Of a stretch of DNA of 64,000 nucleotides, positions 12,501 to 23,686 are shown one piece after another. Numbering within the stretch: position 1 is the first letter of the stretch; every line of letters begins with the position of its first letter. Both the position numbers and the translations under genes were made by a program. A model generated the notes under the pieces. That model saw only the letters and a program-made list of their open reading frames with translations, had not been told where the DNA came from and searched no databases. Origin of the DNA: Poa pratensis (Eukaryota > Streptophyta > Magnoliopsida > Poales > Poaceae); assembly GCA_947311845.1 (NCBI GenBank), contig CAMZMU010000027.1, forward strand, positions 50,541,058-50,605,057, given 5' to 3'.

Positions 12501-13326
12501 TCGCATGTTGCACGTACTTAGGCTTCATGTTTCACGCGTGGCGCATATCTAACTATGAAATCATTTGCTTCACTCTCCAGCATGTTTAGAATCTTTTGTT
12601 TTTGTCAAGGAGGCGGTAATTTACATCTGTAACCCATTCGTGATACGGCTATTCACTCTGTTCGCTTCAGGAGTCGGCAAGGACGGCCTAATCCGACACT
12701 TCTTCCACCGGCCGTCGAAGGCGTACACGACGGGGACGAGGAAGCGGCGTAAGGTGCATACCGACGAGCAGGGCGGCGAGACACGGTGGCACAAGACGGG
12801 CAAGACCCGCCCGGTGTTCACCGACGGCAAGCTCAAGGGTTACAAGAAGATCCTGGTCCTCTACACCAACTACGGTAAGCAGCGCAAGCCGGAGAAGACC
12901 AACTGGGTGATGCACCAGTACCACCTGGGCTCCGACGAGGAGGAGAAGGACGGCGAGCTCGTCGTCTCCAAGGTGTTTTACCAGACGCAGCCCCGGCAGT
13001 GCGGCGGGGCCGCGGCCACCGCTGCCGCCAGGGACGCTGCCGCTGCCGCGGGCAACATCCTGAAGGGCGGCGGCAATGCGGTTACTAATCATCACCGTCA
13101 TCATCACGATGGTGGCAACAACAGCAACACCATGCTGAAGGAAGCTGCAGGCATGGTCGATTTCTACAGCCCAGCTGCTGCAGCAGCTGCACTAATCGGG
13201 TACAGCAGCCAGGCGGCTCCTCCTAACAACAGGGCGGCTGCTGCTGCGGCTGCGGCTGCGACTGCTTCTGCTCATTTGATGCCTAACTTCGAAGTGCACA
13301 CGGGAGGGACAGGCTTTGGTCCCTGA
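9580..13326 (+). CDS. NAC transcription factor, SND2/ANAC073 subgroup
   Basis: Three exons, 9580-9753, 9853-10048 and 12671-13326, give 341 residues. All introns have GT-AG ends and the joins restore the family sequence: [17 protein letters not shown] at the first and RLP-G-VGKDG (codon split after base 1) at the second. The N-terminus MTWCNS and the CPSCGHH motif (about residues 50-56) mark the SND2/ANAC073/ANAC075 branch. The NAC domain runs from about residue 66 to 234: [39 protein letters not shown] (DNA binding and nuclear signal), [29 protein letters not shown] and [15 protein letters not shown]. The tail is low complexity with His and Ala runs. Arabidopsis SND2 acts in secondary-wall (cellulose, lignin) regulation in the nucleus; the same role here is inference. 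Exon 1 has a His-Gln repeat coded by CAGCAC units. Confidence 0.93.
10049..12670 (+). other. Second intron of the NAC gene
   Basis: A 2622 bp intron with GT at 10049 and AG at 12669-12670, AT-rich and inside the NAC coding domain. It hosts the SINE at 11317-11432 and a short AAAT microsatellite near 12067. A 122-codon minus-strand ORF at 11604-11972 shows no recognisable domain and is not called. Confidence 0.85.
11317..11432 (-). mobile_element. Au-like tRNA-derived SINE in the NAC intron
   Basis: A 116 bp insertion flanked by perfect 10 bp duplications TATGTTGCAA (11307-11316 and 11433-11442). Read on the minus strand it begins with a box A-like CATTGGTCGGCAGG, has a clear box B (GTGGGTTCGAGTC) and ends in a T-rich stretch. 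The T-ending 3' terminus is the known hallmark of plant Au SINEs, in contrast to A-tailed SINEs. The family is assigned by structure, not by alignment. Confidence 0.75.
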
Positions 13327-14252
13327 CCAGGAATTGCGAAGCCAACTAAGACAAAGCAATTCTATTCGTTGACTGATATATAAACTCTACTAGGTTAGAG
13401 GCCAGGAGACACGTAATGCGAGGGTGGCAGCAGGCGGTTAATAAGGGTGTTGAGTGGCCGCGCAGGTTAGGGATCGATATTTGTTACATTGTTCATTATA
13501 TACACATATCTATACGTACGTAACTTGACGTCTTACCTACTCTCAATTTTTGTTTAATGATGTAATGTTCCTTAATAAGAATCGTGAATTTTTATACTAC
13601 TGTTCATTATGGCTTGGGCCATTGGACTACCAGAAATGACCACATTTTAAGGGGGTCGAAACAAAGTTTTCAGCCATTAATGAAATCACTGAAATTCAGT
13701 GAATTTCAGTGATTTCGGTTTTCGTTTCCGCCAAATGACCAAAACTTTGTCGTAAGATTCATTTAAATATTCAAAATGAAAACCTGAAAATGCCTATGGC
13801 AATCGGGAAGCATTATCATGTAGGTGTGCATGCAACGTGCAGTCTATGAAAGTACCAGTGGTTAGGTCAAAGTGGTTCATCCAAGCAACCAGAGTTCAAG
13901 TCCCGTCGCGGTGAGAGTTTCCGGAATTCTAGCTAAGTAGTGCTTCTATGATCTATCTTAATGCTAACTAGTAAAATGCCCGTACGTTGAAACGAGAACA
14001 CATCAAAGTCATCTAGCAGAGAAGTAAAGCAAAAGAGAGTTAAACTGCTCCACATGTACTATAACAATTAAGTCTATGCCAGCAAGCTTTATTCCATTTC
14101 GGTATCAGCTCATATACAAAACAAAGTGAAACCGAAAACAAAACACATAAAGATCAGGGAGTGAAACAAAATGTACAGATTTTGACACACATGAAAATTC
14201 AAAGTAATTGTGCTTCTGAATAACAGTCCAATCATACGGTGTGGCAGATCAG
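13327..14252 (+). other. 3' flank of the NAC gene
   Basis: The 3' untranslated region and flank, with no second gene. A weak polyadenylation-like AATAAG lies near 13575. At 13685-13725 there is a palindromic ACTGAAATTCAGTG / GAATTTCAGTG motif of the kind common in grass intergenic DNA. At about 13850-13960 tRNA-like box A and box B (GAGTTCAAGTCCC, about 13892-13904) suggest an old SINE head without definable ends. At 13968 CTAGTAAAATGCCCGTACGTTG resembles a minus-strand Helitron 3' end. Confidence 0.45.
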
Positions 14253-14268
14253 GGAGTGAAACAAATCT

Positions 14269-15098
14269 TTTTTTTTTTGAAAGGAGCTCGTGTACAAGAT
14301 CAACAAGAACAAGCACAAACACGCACGAAGAGAGGCGAAACGCACACAACGCACGCCAAACTCGGAGCCACCAAGCAGCACACCACCTTCCAGCACCGCC
14401 GGCACGCCGCCGGGAAAGAAGGAGGCAGGCTCACCTCGCACCGAAGCCGCCAGCTCGAACAACCATGTTGAGTCGCCGCAAAATCCAGCTGACGCAGGCG
14501 CCAGCATCTTGACGTTGAACGGAAATCGGCTCCGAGCCGCCAGCTCGCCCTCGCCGTCTCACGCCGGAGACGAGCACGAGGACGCCATCCATCTTCCGCA
14601 TCACCCACCGAGTACGCCGTCGCCGACGCGCTTCTCCCCTGCAAACTCCCAAGGATCTTAACCAAAAGCACCTCCATCCGCCGCAGCGGAGGACGAAGGA
14701 CCCCCCAAACCAGAGCCACCACCGCCATCACGGACGGTGGCTCGAGGGGACGCGATCCGCGGCTCCGAGGAGCAGCAGACGCGCAGAAGGCGGCGGCTCC
14801 GCCACGGGCCTCCACCAGAGCACCCAGAGCAGAGGAGGGGACCGTCGCCGACAAAAGCTTCTCCGGCTGCGCCGCCACCTCCACAGCACCGCCGGCAAGC
14901 ACCCCACGCACACCTAGGCTATGTACACACCGGGATCCGTCGATTCCCTGTCCTCCCGCCGCCAGAGCGGCCGCGGAGGGCGAGGAATCGAGCGGATCCG
15001 CCGGCGGCGAGCTGGTCGCACGGGGAGGGCCCAAAAATCGCCTCTTGCACTGTAGATGGGGAAAGAGGAGGAGGGGTCCGTGCGAATGGTTTCTTTTT
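14269..15098 (-). mobile_element. A-tailed retroposon, copy 2, with 16 bp target duplication
   Basis: The insertion is flanked by a perfect 16 bp duplication, GGAGTGAAACAAATCT, at 14253-14268 and 15099-15114. The T-run at the left end (14269 to about 14278) is the A-tail of a minus-strand element, so this is a product of LINE-type target-primed reverse transcription. The 830 bp body is very GC-rich and related to copy 1 near 5407. I recognise no reverse transcriptase or endonuclease; the long overlapping ORFs (for example minus 15034-14300) have biased composition and no domain. It may be a long non-autonomous SINE-like family or a 5'-truncated LINE leader. The exact duplication suggests a fairly recent insertion. 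Confidence 0.82.
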
Positions 15099-15114
15099 GG
15101 AGTGAAACAAATCT

Positions 15115-15874
15115 ATGGCTACGTTTTACTGACGGATGACAGAACATAACACAGATCCGAGGAGGGCTTGCGGGGGCAATATCCATGACTTGTGTAGTTA
15201 CTGGGAGAGGAGGGCTTGCGCTGGGAGCCTCGCGTTGGTCGGCGCGCAGCCGAAGCACAACATGCTCCTCCTCGGCTGGGTGGATAGGACACAACACAGG
15301 TTGGGGAGGAGTTCCGCGTCTACTGATCGCGACGCGTTGGTACTCTGCTCGCCTCGGTCAATTCGTCACAGAAGAATGGGGGCAGGGGACGCTGCAGCAA
15401 GCAGGAGGCCGGCGGGTGGACTCCCGTCTTCTTGCTCGCCGCGGCGCCACATTGGAAAACCCAAGGTATTTCAGTGCAAGGAGCACCTCTGCAACATCAT
15501 AGAACAGAACGCCCAAATGTGCTGAATCATGTCCATGTCTTTGGAACACACTACGGGACTCCCAGAGTCCCAGGGGCGGCGGTTAGTGCTCCCTTGTTCA
15601 CACTGGTAGACTTCAGGGACACGCATGATGAACTCCTGTGATGGAGAGGAGGCTGGAGGGCTGCTCATGGTAGAACCGTAGAGGAGGGGGCCGGGTTTTG
15701 CGAGGAAATCATCCATGTGGGCAAGGAACAAGGGACGGCTGCGGGGTTCTCGTAGATGGTTGAGTCAGCCCGCCCGGCAGTCTCGTTCCACTCTGGACCT
15801 GGGGAGGCCGAGCGGTACGCGGTAGCGGTAGGAAAGCCGAAGGCGGCGCTCGCGCGGTGAGGACAAACAAAATA
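15115..15874. other. Intergenic DNA, no gene recognised
   Basis: A moderately GC-rich stretch with several short overlapping ORFs on both strands, none with a domain or splice support. It starts directly at the retroposon target duplication and ends at the Stowaway MITE. Confidence 0.45.
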
Positions 15875-15997
15875 CTCACTCCGTCCAAAAATAAGTGTCT
15901 TATCTTTGCACAAAAGTGGATGTATCTAGACATGTTTCAAGTCTAGATACATCAACTTTTTGGCAAATCTAAGACACTTATTTTTTGACGGAGGGAG
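15875..15997. mobile_element. Stowaway-type MITE
   Basis: A 123 bp foldback element between TA dinucleotides (15873-15874 and 15998-15999). The terminal inverted repeats read CTCACTCCGTCCAAAAATAA on the left and the complement of TTATTTTTTGACGGAGGGAG on the right. The centre contains a second palindrome around TCTAGACATG..CAAGTCTAGA. Stowaway MITEs are moved by Tc1/mariner transposases and insert at TA, as here. Confidence 0.92.
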
Positions 15998-16136
15998 TAG
16001 TTGATCGATGCCGTGGTAACCCGCAAGCATCACATCAGGCCGTGGTGCAGGTTTACCACTTGTAAAGTCAAACAGCGTCAAAATAAAAAATAACCGCCAC
16101 ACAAACACGAGTATGCAAGAGCATGTTTACTCGCAA

Positions 16137-18857
16137 TCTATCTATTATATACTAAAAGCAAAATGAGTTAGTTTTTCAAGGCATTAGGTTGATCCACATC
16201 ATCTAAATTAATTATAGCAGTTAGATCTAAAATATATGGCTAAGATCTTATGAAAAGTTATTAGTTACGTACCAAGCTTTGAAACGTTTTATTTGTGTTG
16301 ACACGTACACAAGACCTAGATGTGTTTGTTTTTTAAAAAACAACCGTGTACAATACTAACAAATGATGGAACGTGATGTGAAAGAAAAAAAAAATCTTGC
16401 AATACAAACATCTTGGCTGGAATCTGATCGTTGAAAGGAAAAAAAACGGACGCGGTCGAAAGTGTAGAGACACGTGATAGGTGCAAGCAACCAAAAAAAT
16501 TGAGAAACGTGTTGCCCTACGATTAGAGCTGCTGGAGATTGGCGGTTTAGAAAAGAAAAAAATATGGTCCGGTTTAGAAATAAAAATAAACTGACCAGTA
16601 CATACTTCCTCTTCGTTTTAATTAGCCAACGTTATAAATTTAGTGAAAATTAAAATTTATAAATTTTGATCAAAGATTTCGCAAACAATATCGGCATACA
16701 TAATACTACATTCGTACAATATGAAAATTTATTTATGATGATTTCAAATAAGATTCCATATTTTAGATTTTGACTTTTCTACATATTTGGTCAAACTTTA
16801 TTTAAAATATATTTCATGATCATTTCAAAATAAAGTTGTCATATTTTAGATGTTGATTTTTTTATGTACAATATATTTTATGATGATTTTAAAATAAATA
16901 TTTAATATTTTAGATGTTAATTGTTTCTACATATTTGGTCAAACTTATAAAGTTGAGTTTGATTAAACCCTGAATGAGGGTTAATTGTGAATGTAGGGAG
17001 TTGTTTATGTGATTGAGTAAGCATAAATTATAGTTTTTCTTAACTATCGTCATAACAACACACTCACAAAACTCTAGCATAAGTCCGGAGTCTTGAAATA
17101 AATCGCCATTACGTACATTGTTTGTATAATTGAGTACGCATAAATGAAAATTATATCTTACTCGAATTAGATAAACACTCTCACGAAACACATGTGAAGA
17201 CATAACATTTGTTGTACTATTAAATGATATCCATCACACTAAGAAACTTGCCAGCTTAATTTATACACAGAGATGAGTCAACACATATTTTTGCAAGGAT
17301 GAGAATGTCTTTATACTGAAAGAATATTCCGATTTAACGAGACACAAAGTGTCCAAACCTTCAAAATTGATAAAGACATAACATTAATCGACACACTATC
17401 ATCGAGAACATCCCATACATTATAAAATATTTTGGCTTAATGACGCAAACATGGCTAAGTCAACACAATTTTTGCTTGATATGTTACATTTTGTATCCAA
17501 ATTAAAAGTGTGTCAATACTACTTTTTATCCAACTACCTGAAAAGCATACACTTTATTGTAATTAATTGTTTGACGGATATTGATTGGTTTGTATAGTAG
17601 ATATATTGGGACTATTGTATGTGTATTTATCTCATGTAACAAAATCAATATAAAACTACATGTCATTCCTATCACACCAGTTTAATAACTATCAAGTCCC
17701 TGTAGTCATTTGCATAACACAAAATACATCGATCGGGATAAAATAAGAGTCCGGAAAACTTAAAGTCTTACTTCTGTAACTTTTCATATGAATGTATACA
17801 CATGTTAACAATAAACCTAGAAGAAAATAATTTATGTTTAGCAGTATATTCATACAAATATATTGGACAAAATTTAGCACATCATGTTTCTAAAACGTTG
17901 AACATTTGTGACATGGAGTATGTAATGAAAGGAAGAAACATTGGACCAAGATAATTCACACCATTTAATCTGACCTAGCTACTAAGGAGGATAGAGTGTT
18001 TTATCACTTAATTCTTATGAATGTTTGGCGGATATTGCATGGTTTGTACGGTTGACATATTTGGACTATTGTAAGTGCCTTTCTCCCAGGTAACAAAATC
18101 AAGATAAAGACACATGTCATTCCATTGGCACAGTAAAATTGACGACTAATTAAGAGTCTTGAACTATAATGTCAAAGCCGGGGTAGTCATTTTGCATAAC
18201 ACATAAAGTAAATGTGACCGGGTGTGTAGAACCATTGAACGAAGATCATGATAAGTTAAGAGTATGGAAGACATAGAATTATACTTATGTATTTTTCACT
18301 ATATATATGTATAAACATGTTAAAGAAATATGCCTAGAATAAAATGATGTATCTTTAACATTATATTTATACAAAAATGTTGTCCAAAGCTTCGCCATGT
18401 TTATGTTTCAAAAACGTTGCACATTGTCACATGAAGTGTGTAAATGAGAGGGAAAATAATCAGAACAAGATGACCCACACTGTTTAATTTGACATACCTA
18501 TTAAGGAGTGTGGATTGTTTTATCTTAATGTAATGATTATTATTATCAAAGATAACTAACCTTAATTTTTTTAACTTCACGTAAAAATTATTGTTAAATT
18601 TACAAATTCAATATCACTAAAATCGGTGTTTCAAGCGTATGGCATGATAATCATTTTCTCAAAAATTTCAGATTGCCAAAGATATTTTTCTCATACATGA
18701 TATTTACTTACATATACATTTGTGATAGTTGTACACAAAATTATTTGGTGTCACATAGAGGAAATAATGTGATATCGAAGAGCCAATTTTTTGTTTCTTT
18801 AACACTTTCAGCCAACTGCAGATGATGCCCTCGCATTTGCGAGGGCCACTGTGCTAG
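16137..18857 (+). mobile_element. Non-autonomous Helitron, 2.7 kb
   Basis: The 5' end TCTATCTATTATATACTAAA follows host A (16136). The 3' end has a perfect 9 bp hairpin, GCCCTCGCA at 18827-18835 pairing with TGCGAGGGC at 18838-18846, then seven bases and CTAG at 18854-18857, followed by host T. TC start, hairpin, CTRR end and insertion between A and T together match Helitrons. The interior is AT-rich and has no long ORF, so the Rep/helicase is supplied elsewhere. Repeated phrases inside (TTTGGACTATTGTA-like near 17605 and 18062, and repeated TTTTATC.TAAT stretches) indicate an internal duplication. Confidence 0.75.
18827..18857 (+). terminator. Helitron 3' terminal hairpin and CTAG end
   Basis: A perfect inverted repeat with 9 bp arms and a 2-base centre, seven bases before CTAG. 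In Helitrons this structure ends rolling-circle transposition; it is not a transcription terminator. Confidence 0.8.
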
Positions 18858-19076
18858 TTTCATAGTAAAAGGAAAATTGAATCAGTTTGTTACCAACGTT
18901 AACGACAGTTAAGTGAAATACTGAGCTCTCAAACAAATGAAAAGACACTGGTAAAGCATTCACATCCCAAAAGGAGGTGGTGGAAGTGCTCCTGTAACTG
19001 ATCTTTTGTGTAGATTCACGCCAAAATTAGCAAGAGCAGGTCCAGATCACCACCCTCAGGTGGCACTTGCCAACTA

Positions 19077-19131
19077 CTCCCTCTGTCCCAACATATAAGA
19101 AGTGTTGGCAAGCTGCATTGGGACAGAGGGG
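19077..19131. mobile_element. Very short Stowaway-like MITE remnant
   Basis: 55 bp between TA dinucleotides. The left end is CTCCCTCTGTCCCAA and the right end is TTGGGACAGAGGGG, an almost perfect inverted repeat. It is too short to be a full element and probably an internally deleted MITE. Confidence 0.7.
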
Positions 19132-19429
19132 TATAGGATACCTCCAAGCATATGCCTATAAAGGAAAAGTGTGAGTTAAAAATACATAAAAATGGCATAG
19201 GAAACAAGAGAGAAGCTAAAAGAACTGAGCTTTGAAGACATCTGCACACCTCAACCCTTAAAATATTCCATGGGTGGCTACATGCTCAATTCAACCCACT
19301 GCAACTGACTGAGTTCGGGTGACATGTTAGTGGATTCCAGGTTCGGCAACACGCAATTCCAGCAACGACTGTGAATCCTATCAAGCAATTGTGAATATAA
19401 TTAAGGTTAGGCTAAGTAAAAATATAGGC

Positions 19430-20360
19430 AAGAATGACAAACATTCCCTCGAGTCTGAAGGAAATCAGACCTTACTCAATATTTCAATGTGTCGCTGCAA
19501 GCCAGTACATTTTAATGGGAATTATGTTGCTCTCGTAGTCAGAGTTACATGCTCACTTTTTTCTTTCCATCATTCCTACGTTATTAGTCTATTAAATCCA
19601 TTTGATACGACATTACAAGACTAGTGCCTAAATCTACCAACAACAGTAATTTAGCAAACCGTCATATGGATTTACAGTAAAGAACTCTATGAAGTTCCAA
19701 ATGACAAATGTTCCCTCAAGTTAAAAGAAATCTGAGCTTACTCAATGAAGAGCTGCAAATACACTGATTTTGAATGAAACATGTTGCTCCAAGCAAGCCT
19801 ACAGCTGGATCAGAATTCCGTTGCTCCCAAGGATGAAGGAACGGAGTTACATGCACTAAATTGGGCGCTGAGAGTCATGGCTAACCACAAAGTCTGAAAC
19901 AATGATCCTGGATTATTGGCTCTCTAGAGTTGGGGTTGGGGCACAGAGAAGCAAAAGGGCACACACAAAGCATCAATCAATCATACTTTATGTCTCAGAT
20001 AATTACATACTTATTGTATAGAGCCAGAGTAGCATTAAAGCAATCACCATGCTTATTTTTGCATCACAACTTATAAGTCATACAATATATGCCCACACCC
20101 CCTTTAAATAATTACTTTCTGAAGAAAACTTACATACTCTGAAGGAACCGAACAAACTCGTCAAGTGTAACTGAAGAAACACCAAGATCAGCAGAAGTTA
20201 CTGAAGATTCCGACGCCGGAAATTCATTAGCAATAACTTTGATCAGAAATAACGACAACAGGCCATTGCCACCAGCAGTAGAACAACACAAGGATGTCCC
20301 GCAAGATTACAGAAAAACTATGGTGCTTTCGTAATAAAATGAAGGTATGGTTCTGTGTTT
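19430..20360. repeat. Direct duplication, copy 1
   Basis: Colinear with 21130-22200 over many blocks: CATTACAAGACTAGTGCCTAA versus AATTACAAGACTAGTGCTTAA, then the CATATGGATTTACAGTAA block, then GAACAAACTCGTCAAGTGTAA, then ACTATGGTG and GGTTCTGT. A shorter motif (TTCCCTCAAGTTAAAAGAAATCTGA with variants) recurs near 19440, 19710, 21145 and 21645. Read on the minus strand the conserved blocks give peptide-like stretches such as EEQLNSY and SVTLDEFVRFL, so the unit may be duplicated exons of an unrecognised gene, but I cannot build an ORF. Confidence 0.6.
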
Positions 20361-21129
20361 TTATTGTACATCTCTTGAAACATAGACTCCTAAATGAATA
20401 TTGTGAGAAACATATTCTGGATGCAGTTAACTATCAATCTCACGGTTTACTATTAACCTGGATAAGTGTTAATATTTCAGACATCCTACAAAATACAAAA
20501 AAGAAAGAACATAATGGAACAAATGAGACAGGACTATTATGCACTCACATGTCCCCACCAAAATCTTCTTGCCGTTATCCAGCGATCATGTCCAATGCTT
20601 TACATAAAGTGGCATGTCCAGGTGTACTGTATCAGTTAACTTACATGCCTGGAAGAGAGCAAGAACAGTCTAAATAACTTAGTATCGCATTATCCAGCTA
20701 AACTTATGTCTTAGAAAAAGAAAGCACGAGGCACAATACAATAAAGCATAAAGTTATTTTTTTATCTATTTCCTTGATAAATGAACATATTTTTACTAAC
20801 TCTAAAATTAGCAAATAATTAAATGGCTCATTCAGTGTTCCAAATACCTTTTTTTTTTGCGAATAGTGTAGCCACCATACCTCTTCAGCTGTTCTTAGAA
20901 GGAAACTTTTCTAGTACAGTAAAACAAGAATTATTTTATCCAGATTGTATGCTAACCTAAGCAAACAAGGTTGTAGGCGGTTAAGCTCTAGTTTAACGAA
21001 ATCTGGTTTGACTGAAGTCAAAATCAACACAAGCCATAACAGATTTACTTCTTAGGTTTTCATCAAAAAAGCTCCATAACTTTGACATATGGAAGATTTG
21101 AAGAAATTTAACTAGTAACCTGTAATTTC
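20361..21129. other. Spacer between the duplicated units
   Basis: AT-rich sequence with no supported gene. It contains an isolated run of T at 20851-20860 (TTTTTTTTTTGCGAATAG) that resembles the tail of a minus-strand retroposon, but no second border is visible. Confidence 0.4.
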
Positions 21130-22200
21130 CTGTCTAGAAGAATGACAACATTTCCTCAAGTCTAAAAGAAATCTGACGTTGATTACTGAGGCGTTGGAAG
21201 ACCATTGATTTTGACAGGAACTTGTCACTCCAAGCAAGCATTGGGCTGGCTGCATAGGAGTTCAGTTGCTCCTCAGAGTCAGAGTTCATTGCTCTGTTTT
21301 GGAATTCTATAATTCGTACATTATTTGTCCATTAAATCTCAATTTGATACTAAATTACAAGACTAGTGCTTAAATTACTCACGAAGTACAAAATTCCAGC
21401 AACAGCAGTATGTAGCATCCAAACAGACTCAAGTAGGACAATTCAACCTGTCATATGCATTTACAGTAATAGTAACGAACTCTAATATTTGAGATAACCT
21501 ATGCAGTTTGTGAATCAGGATAAAGATAAATAGCACCATGAAATCACTGAAACGTTGGAGCGGAACAATACTGGAGATTAACTAAGCGCAAAAAGACTAT
21601 CAGTTCCAACTCCTGAGTCAATGACAGATCAAATTAATGACAACTGTTCCCTCAAGTTAAAAGAAATCTGACCTTGCTCCATGAAGTGCTACAAATCCGC
21701 TGATTTTGATTTGAGTGTCACTACATACAAGCCTTTGTCTGGGTTGGAGTTCCGTTGCTCCTCAGACTATAATTCTTGGTCATGGTTAACCCCAAAGTCT
21801 ACAACAATGATCGTGGATTAGTGGTTGCCTACAGTTGGGTCTGCGGCATAGACAAGCACAAGGCTCATACAAAGCATCAATCAATAATAATCTGCCAGTT
21901 ATACAGTATACTACCCCACCCCTCTATATTTACTCTCTGAAGAAACACTTACATAATGATGAGAGATCGAACAAACTCATCAAGTATAATTGAAGAAAGG
22001 CCATGAACATCAGCACAAGTAATCGAACATTCACATGCCAGCAATTCAATAGCAATGGCTTCCATCATAAATTATGACACCACATAGTTGCATTTAATTA
22101 ACCATGACCACTATAACAACACAAAGAACAGTGACGTGCAAATAAACACCAAAACTATGGTGTTTTCTTAACAAATTGAAAGTCACAGGGTTCTGTATTT
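21130..22200. repeat. Direct duplication, copy 2
   Basis: Second copy of the unit at 19430-20360, offset by about 1.7-1.9 kb, in the same orientation and clearly diverged. It directly precedes (on the plus strand) the kinase pseudogene. Confidence 0.6.
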
Positions 22201-22249
22201 CTTAATTAAATGAAAGTCACAAGTCGGTCCACACCACTCAAAAGTGTAA

Positions 22250-23686
22250 TGCTGAGTTGTGATGGGCTACGGTCAAGATGCAGAAAGGAAAGTAAGCAGC
22301 TTAGCTGCACTAACATAAGCTCAGCAAGAACACATCCAGCAGACCAAATGTCAATGGCTGTAGTGTACTCAGTAGCAATAAATATGAGCTCTGGAGCCGA
22401 GAAGATAACATTAGGTATTTAAGTGGCAAGTGAGATAACAGAAATGTATTTAATTGAATATTTTATTCTTACCAGAACTTTTGAACTCCCAAAGTCACAC
22501 AGTTTGAGCTGGTGAGTATGTGGTTTTTACCTGTAGTTGAAGTACACAATTAATTTACAGATGAAGAAGTGTGATTGGTTTTTGGTACCAGAAGGGTAAT
22601 TTTTCAGTGTACCAGAAGATTTTTTGGCTTGATATCCCTGTGGCAAACTCCAATGCTGCCATGAATGTAAGCCAGTGTCCTACATATCAGCCAAAAATAA
22701 TAAATATTGGATTAATTCATGAGAGACAAAATTAACTTGATTTGGAGCTAAAAGAAGCCTATTTGAAAGTAGCTCTGCTTTTTTGTGCAACATGCTTGAA
22801 AAGTACTAAGCTATTCTAAGGATATTGCAGTATCAAGAAAAATTATCCACAAAGGACATATCGAAATATTACCTATTATGTATACAGCTTCACATAGAAA
22901 AGTGGCTTGCGCTGGTTCATCTTGTTGTAATCCTTGACAGCACGATGAGCAGTCTCAACCACATAGTCCAGTCCTTCTAACGCTTATCCTGACAAACCTT
23001 CTTTATAGCAACAGTTTCACCTGTCCCCAAACGTTTAGCCTGCAGAAAGGTCATCTTAGACACAATTTCCAAGTATGCACACAAGTACGATGGAGTATCG
23101 TAAATTTGTAGAGAGTTGGCTCAAGACAGAAAAAACAAACAACGGGCGAGAAGGGCGTTAGCTGCCTAACAAAAGATAACTCAGCCTGAAGTAGTTGCAA
23201 CTAACCTGGATGACAATCTCAAATGACGCTTGACCAAAAATACGCTCAGCCATGTAGCTCATGGTCTGCAGGTACATCCAATAATAACGTATTATTATAA
23301 TGAAAATAAGCCACATAAGTTCTGAAGCACAATAAACTAATAAAAAACTAGCATTAGAAGATATTAGCAACTATGCAGGCGTTTCGGACATTTGGCACTC
23401 CAGAATTATGGTGTTGGCTTCAAATGATAGAATCATGCATGCAGAGTTGCAGACAAACAAAAAAGAAGAAAAGGCTTCTAATCTTAGTCAAATATGACAT
23501 CCAGAAGTCACCTGTTTAGATTGACCGTTTTGAAAGCTTATATGTTACTAGAAATCAGAGATTGCACTAGCATCACAGTAAAGCTTATCTGACCTTATCA
23601 TCTCTTATCTTCAAACCATTCATAAGATCAGGTAACTTCTCAATACCCATGCTGGTGCCGTCGCTGCTCTTATGCCCTGAAGCCAT
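22250..23686 (-). pseudogene. GSK3/shaggy-like protein kinase pseudogene
   Basis: Six exon-like pieces in gene order on the minus strand. The N-terminus is at 23686-23594 (MASGHKSS ... LPDLMNGLKIRDDK). Next are 23265-23206 (TMSYMAERIFGQASFEIVIQ), about 23039-22868 ([16 protein letters not shown], stop, then [26 protein letters not shown], stop), about 22680-22610 ([19 protein letters not shown]), about 22520-22470 ([15 protein letters not shown]) and about 22425-22270 ([27 protein letters not shown]). These match plant GSK3 kinases, regulators of brassinosteroid and other signalling. The catalytic VAIKK, HRD and DFG motifs remain. However, the glycine loop has lost its glycines (GQASFEI), stops occur, about 40 residues of the N-lobe are deleted, and most of the C-lobe is missing. 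Splice sites are still visible, so it derives from a genomic copy and not a processed transcript. Confidence 0.85.

Noticed and set aside
13850..13960. tRNA gene or intact SINE near GAGTTCAAGTCCC
   Set aside because: Box A and B are weak, no cloverleaf forms by eye and no flanking duplication is visible.
13966..13995. Minus-strand Helitron 3' end (CTAGTAAAATGCCCGTACGTTG)
   Set aside because: The CTAG and hairpin-like sequence fit, but no 5' TC end was found downstream, so no element is called.
14300..15034. 244-codon minus-strand ORF and its overlapping partners
   Set aside because: Located entirely within the GC-rich retroposon; several frames are open at once because of composition and no domain is visible.
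16612..17000. Degenerate MITE starting TACTTCCTCTTCG
   Set aside because: The opposite end does not show a matching inverted repeat and the stretch lies inside the Helitron.
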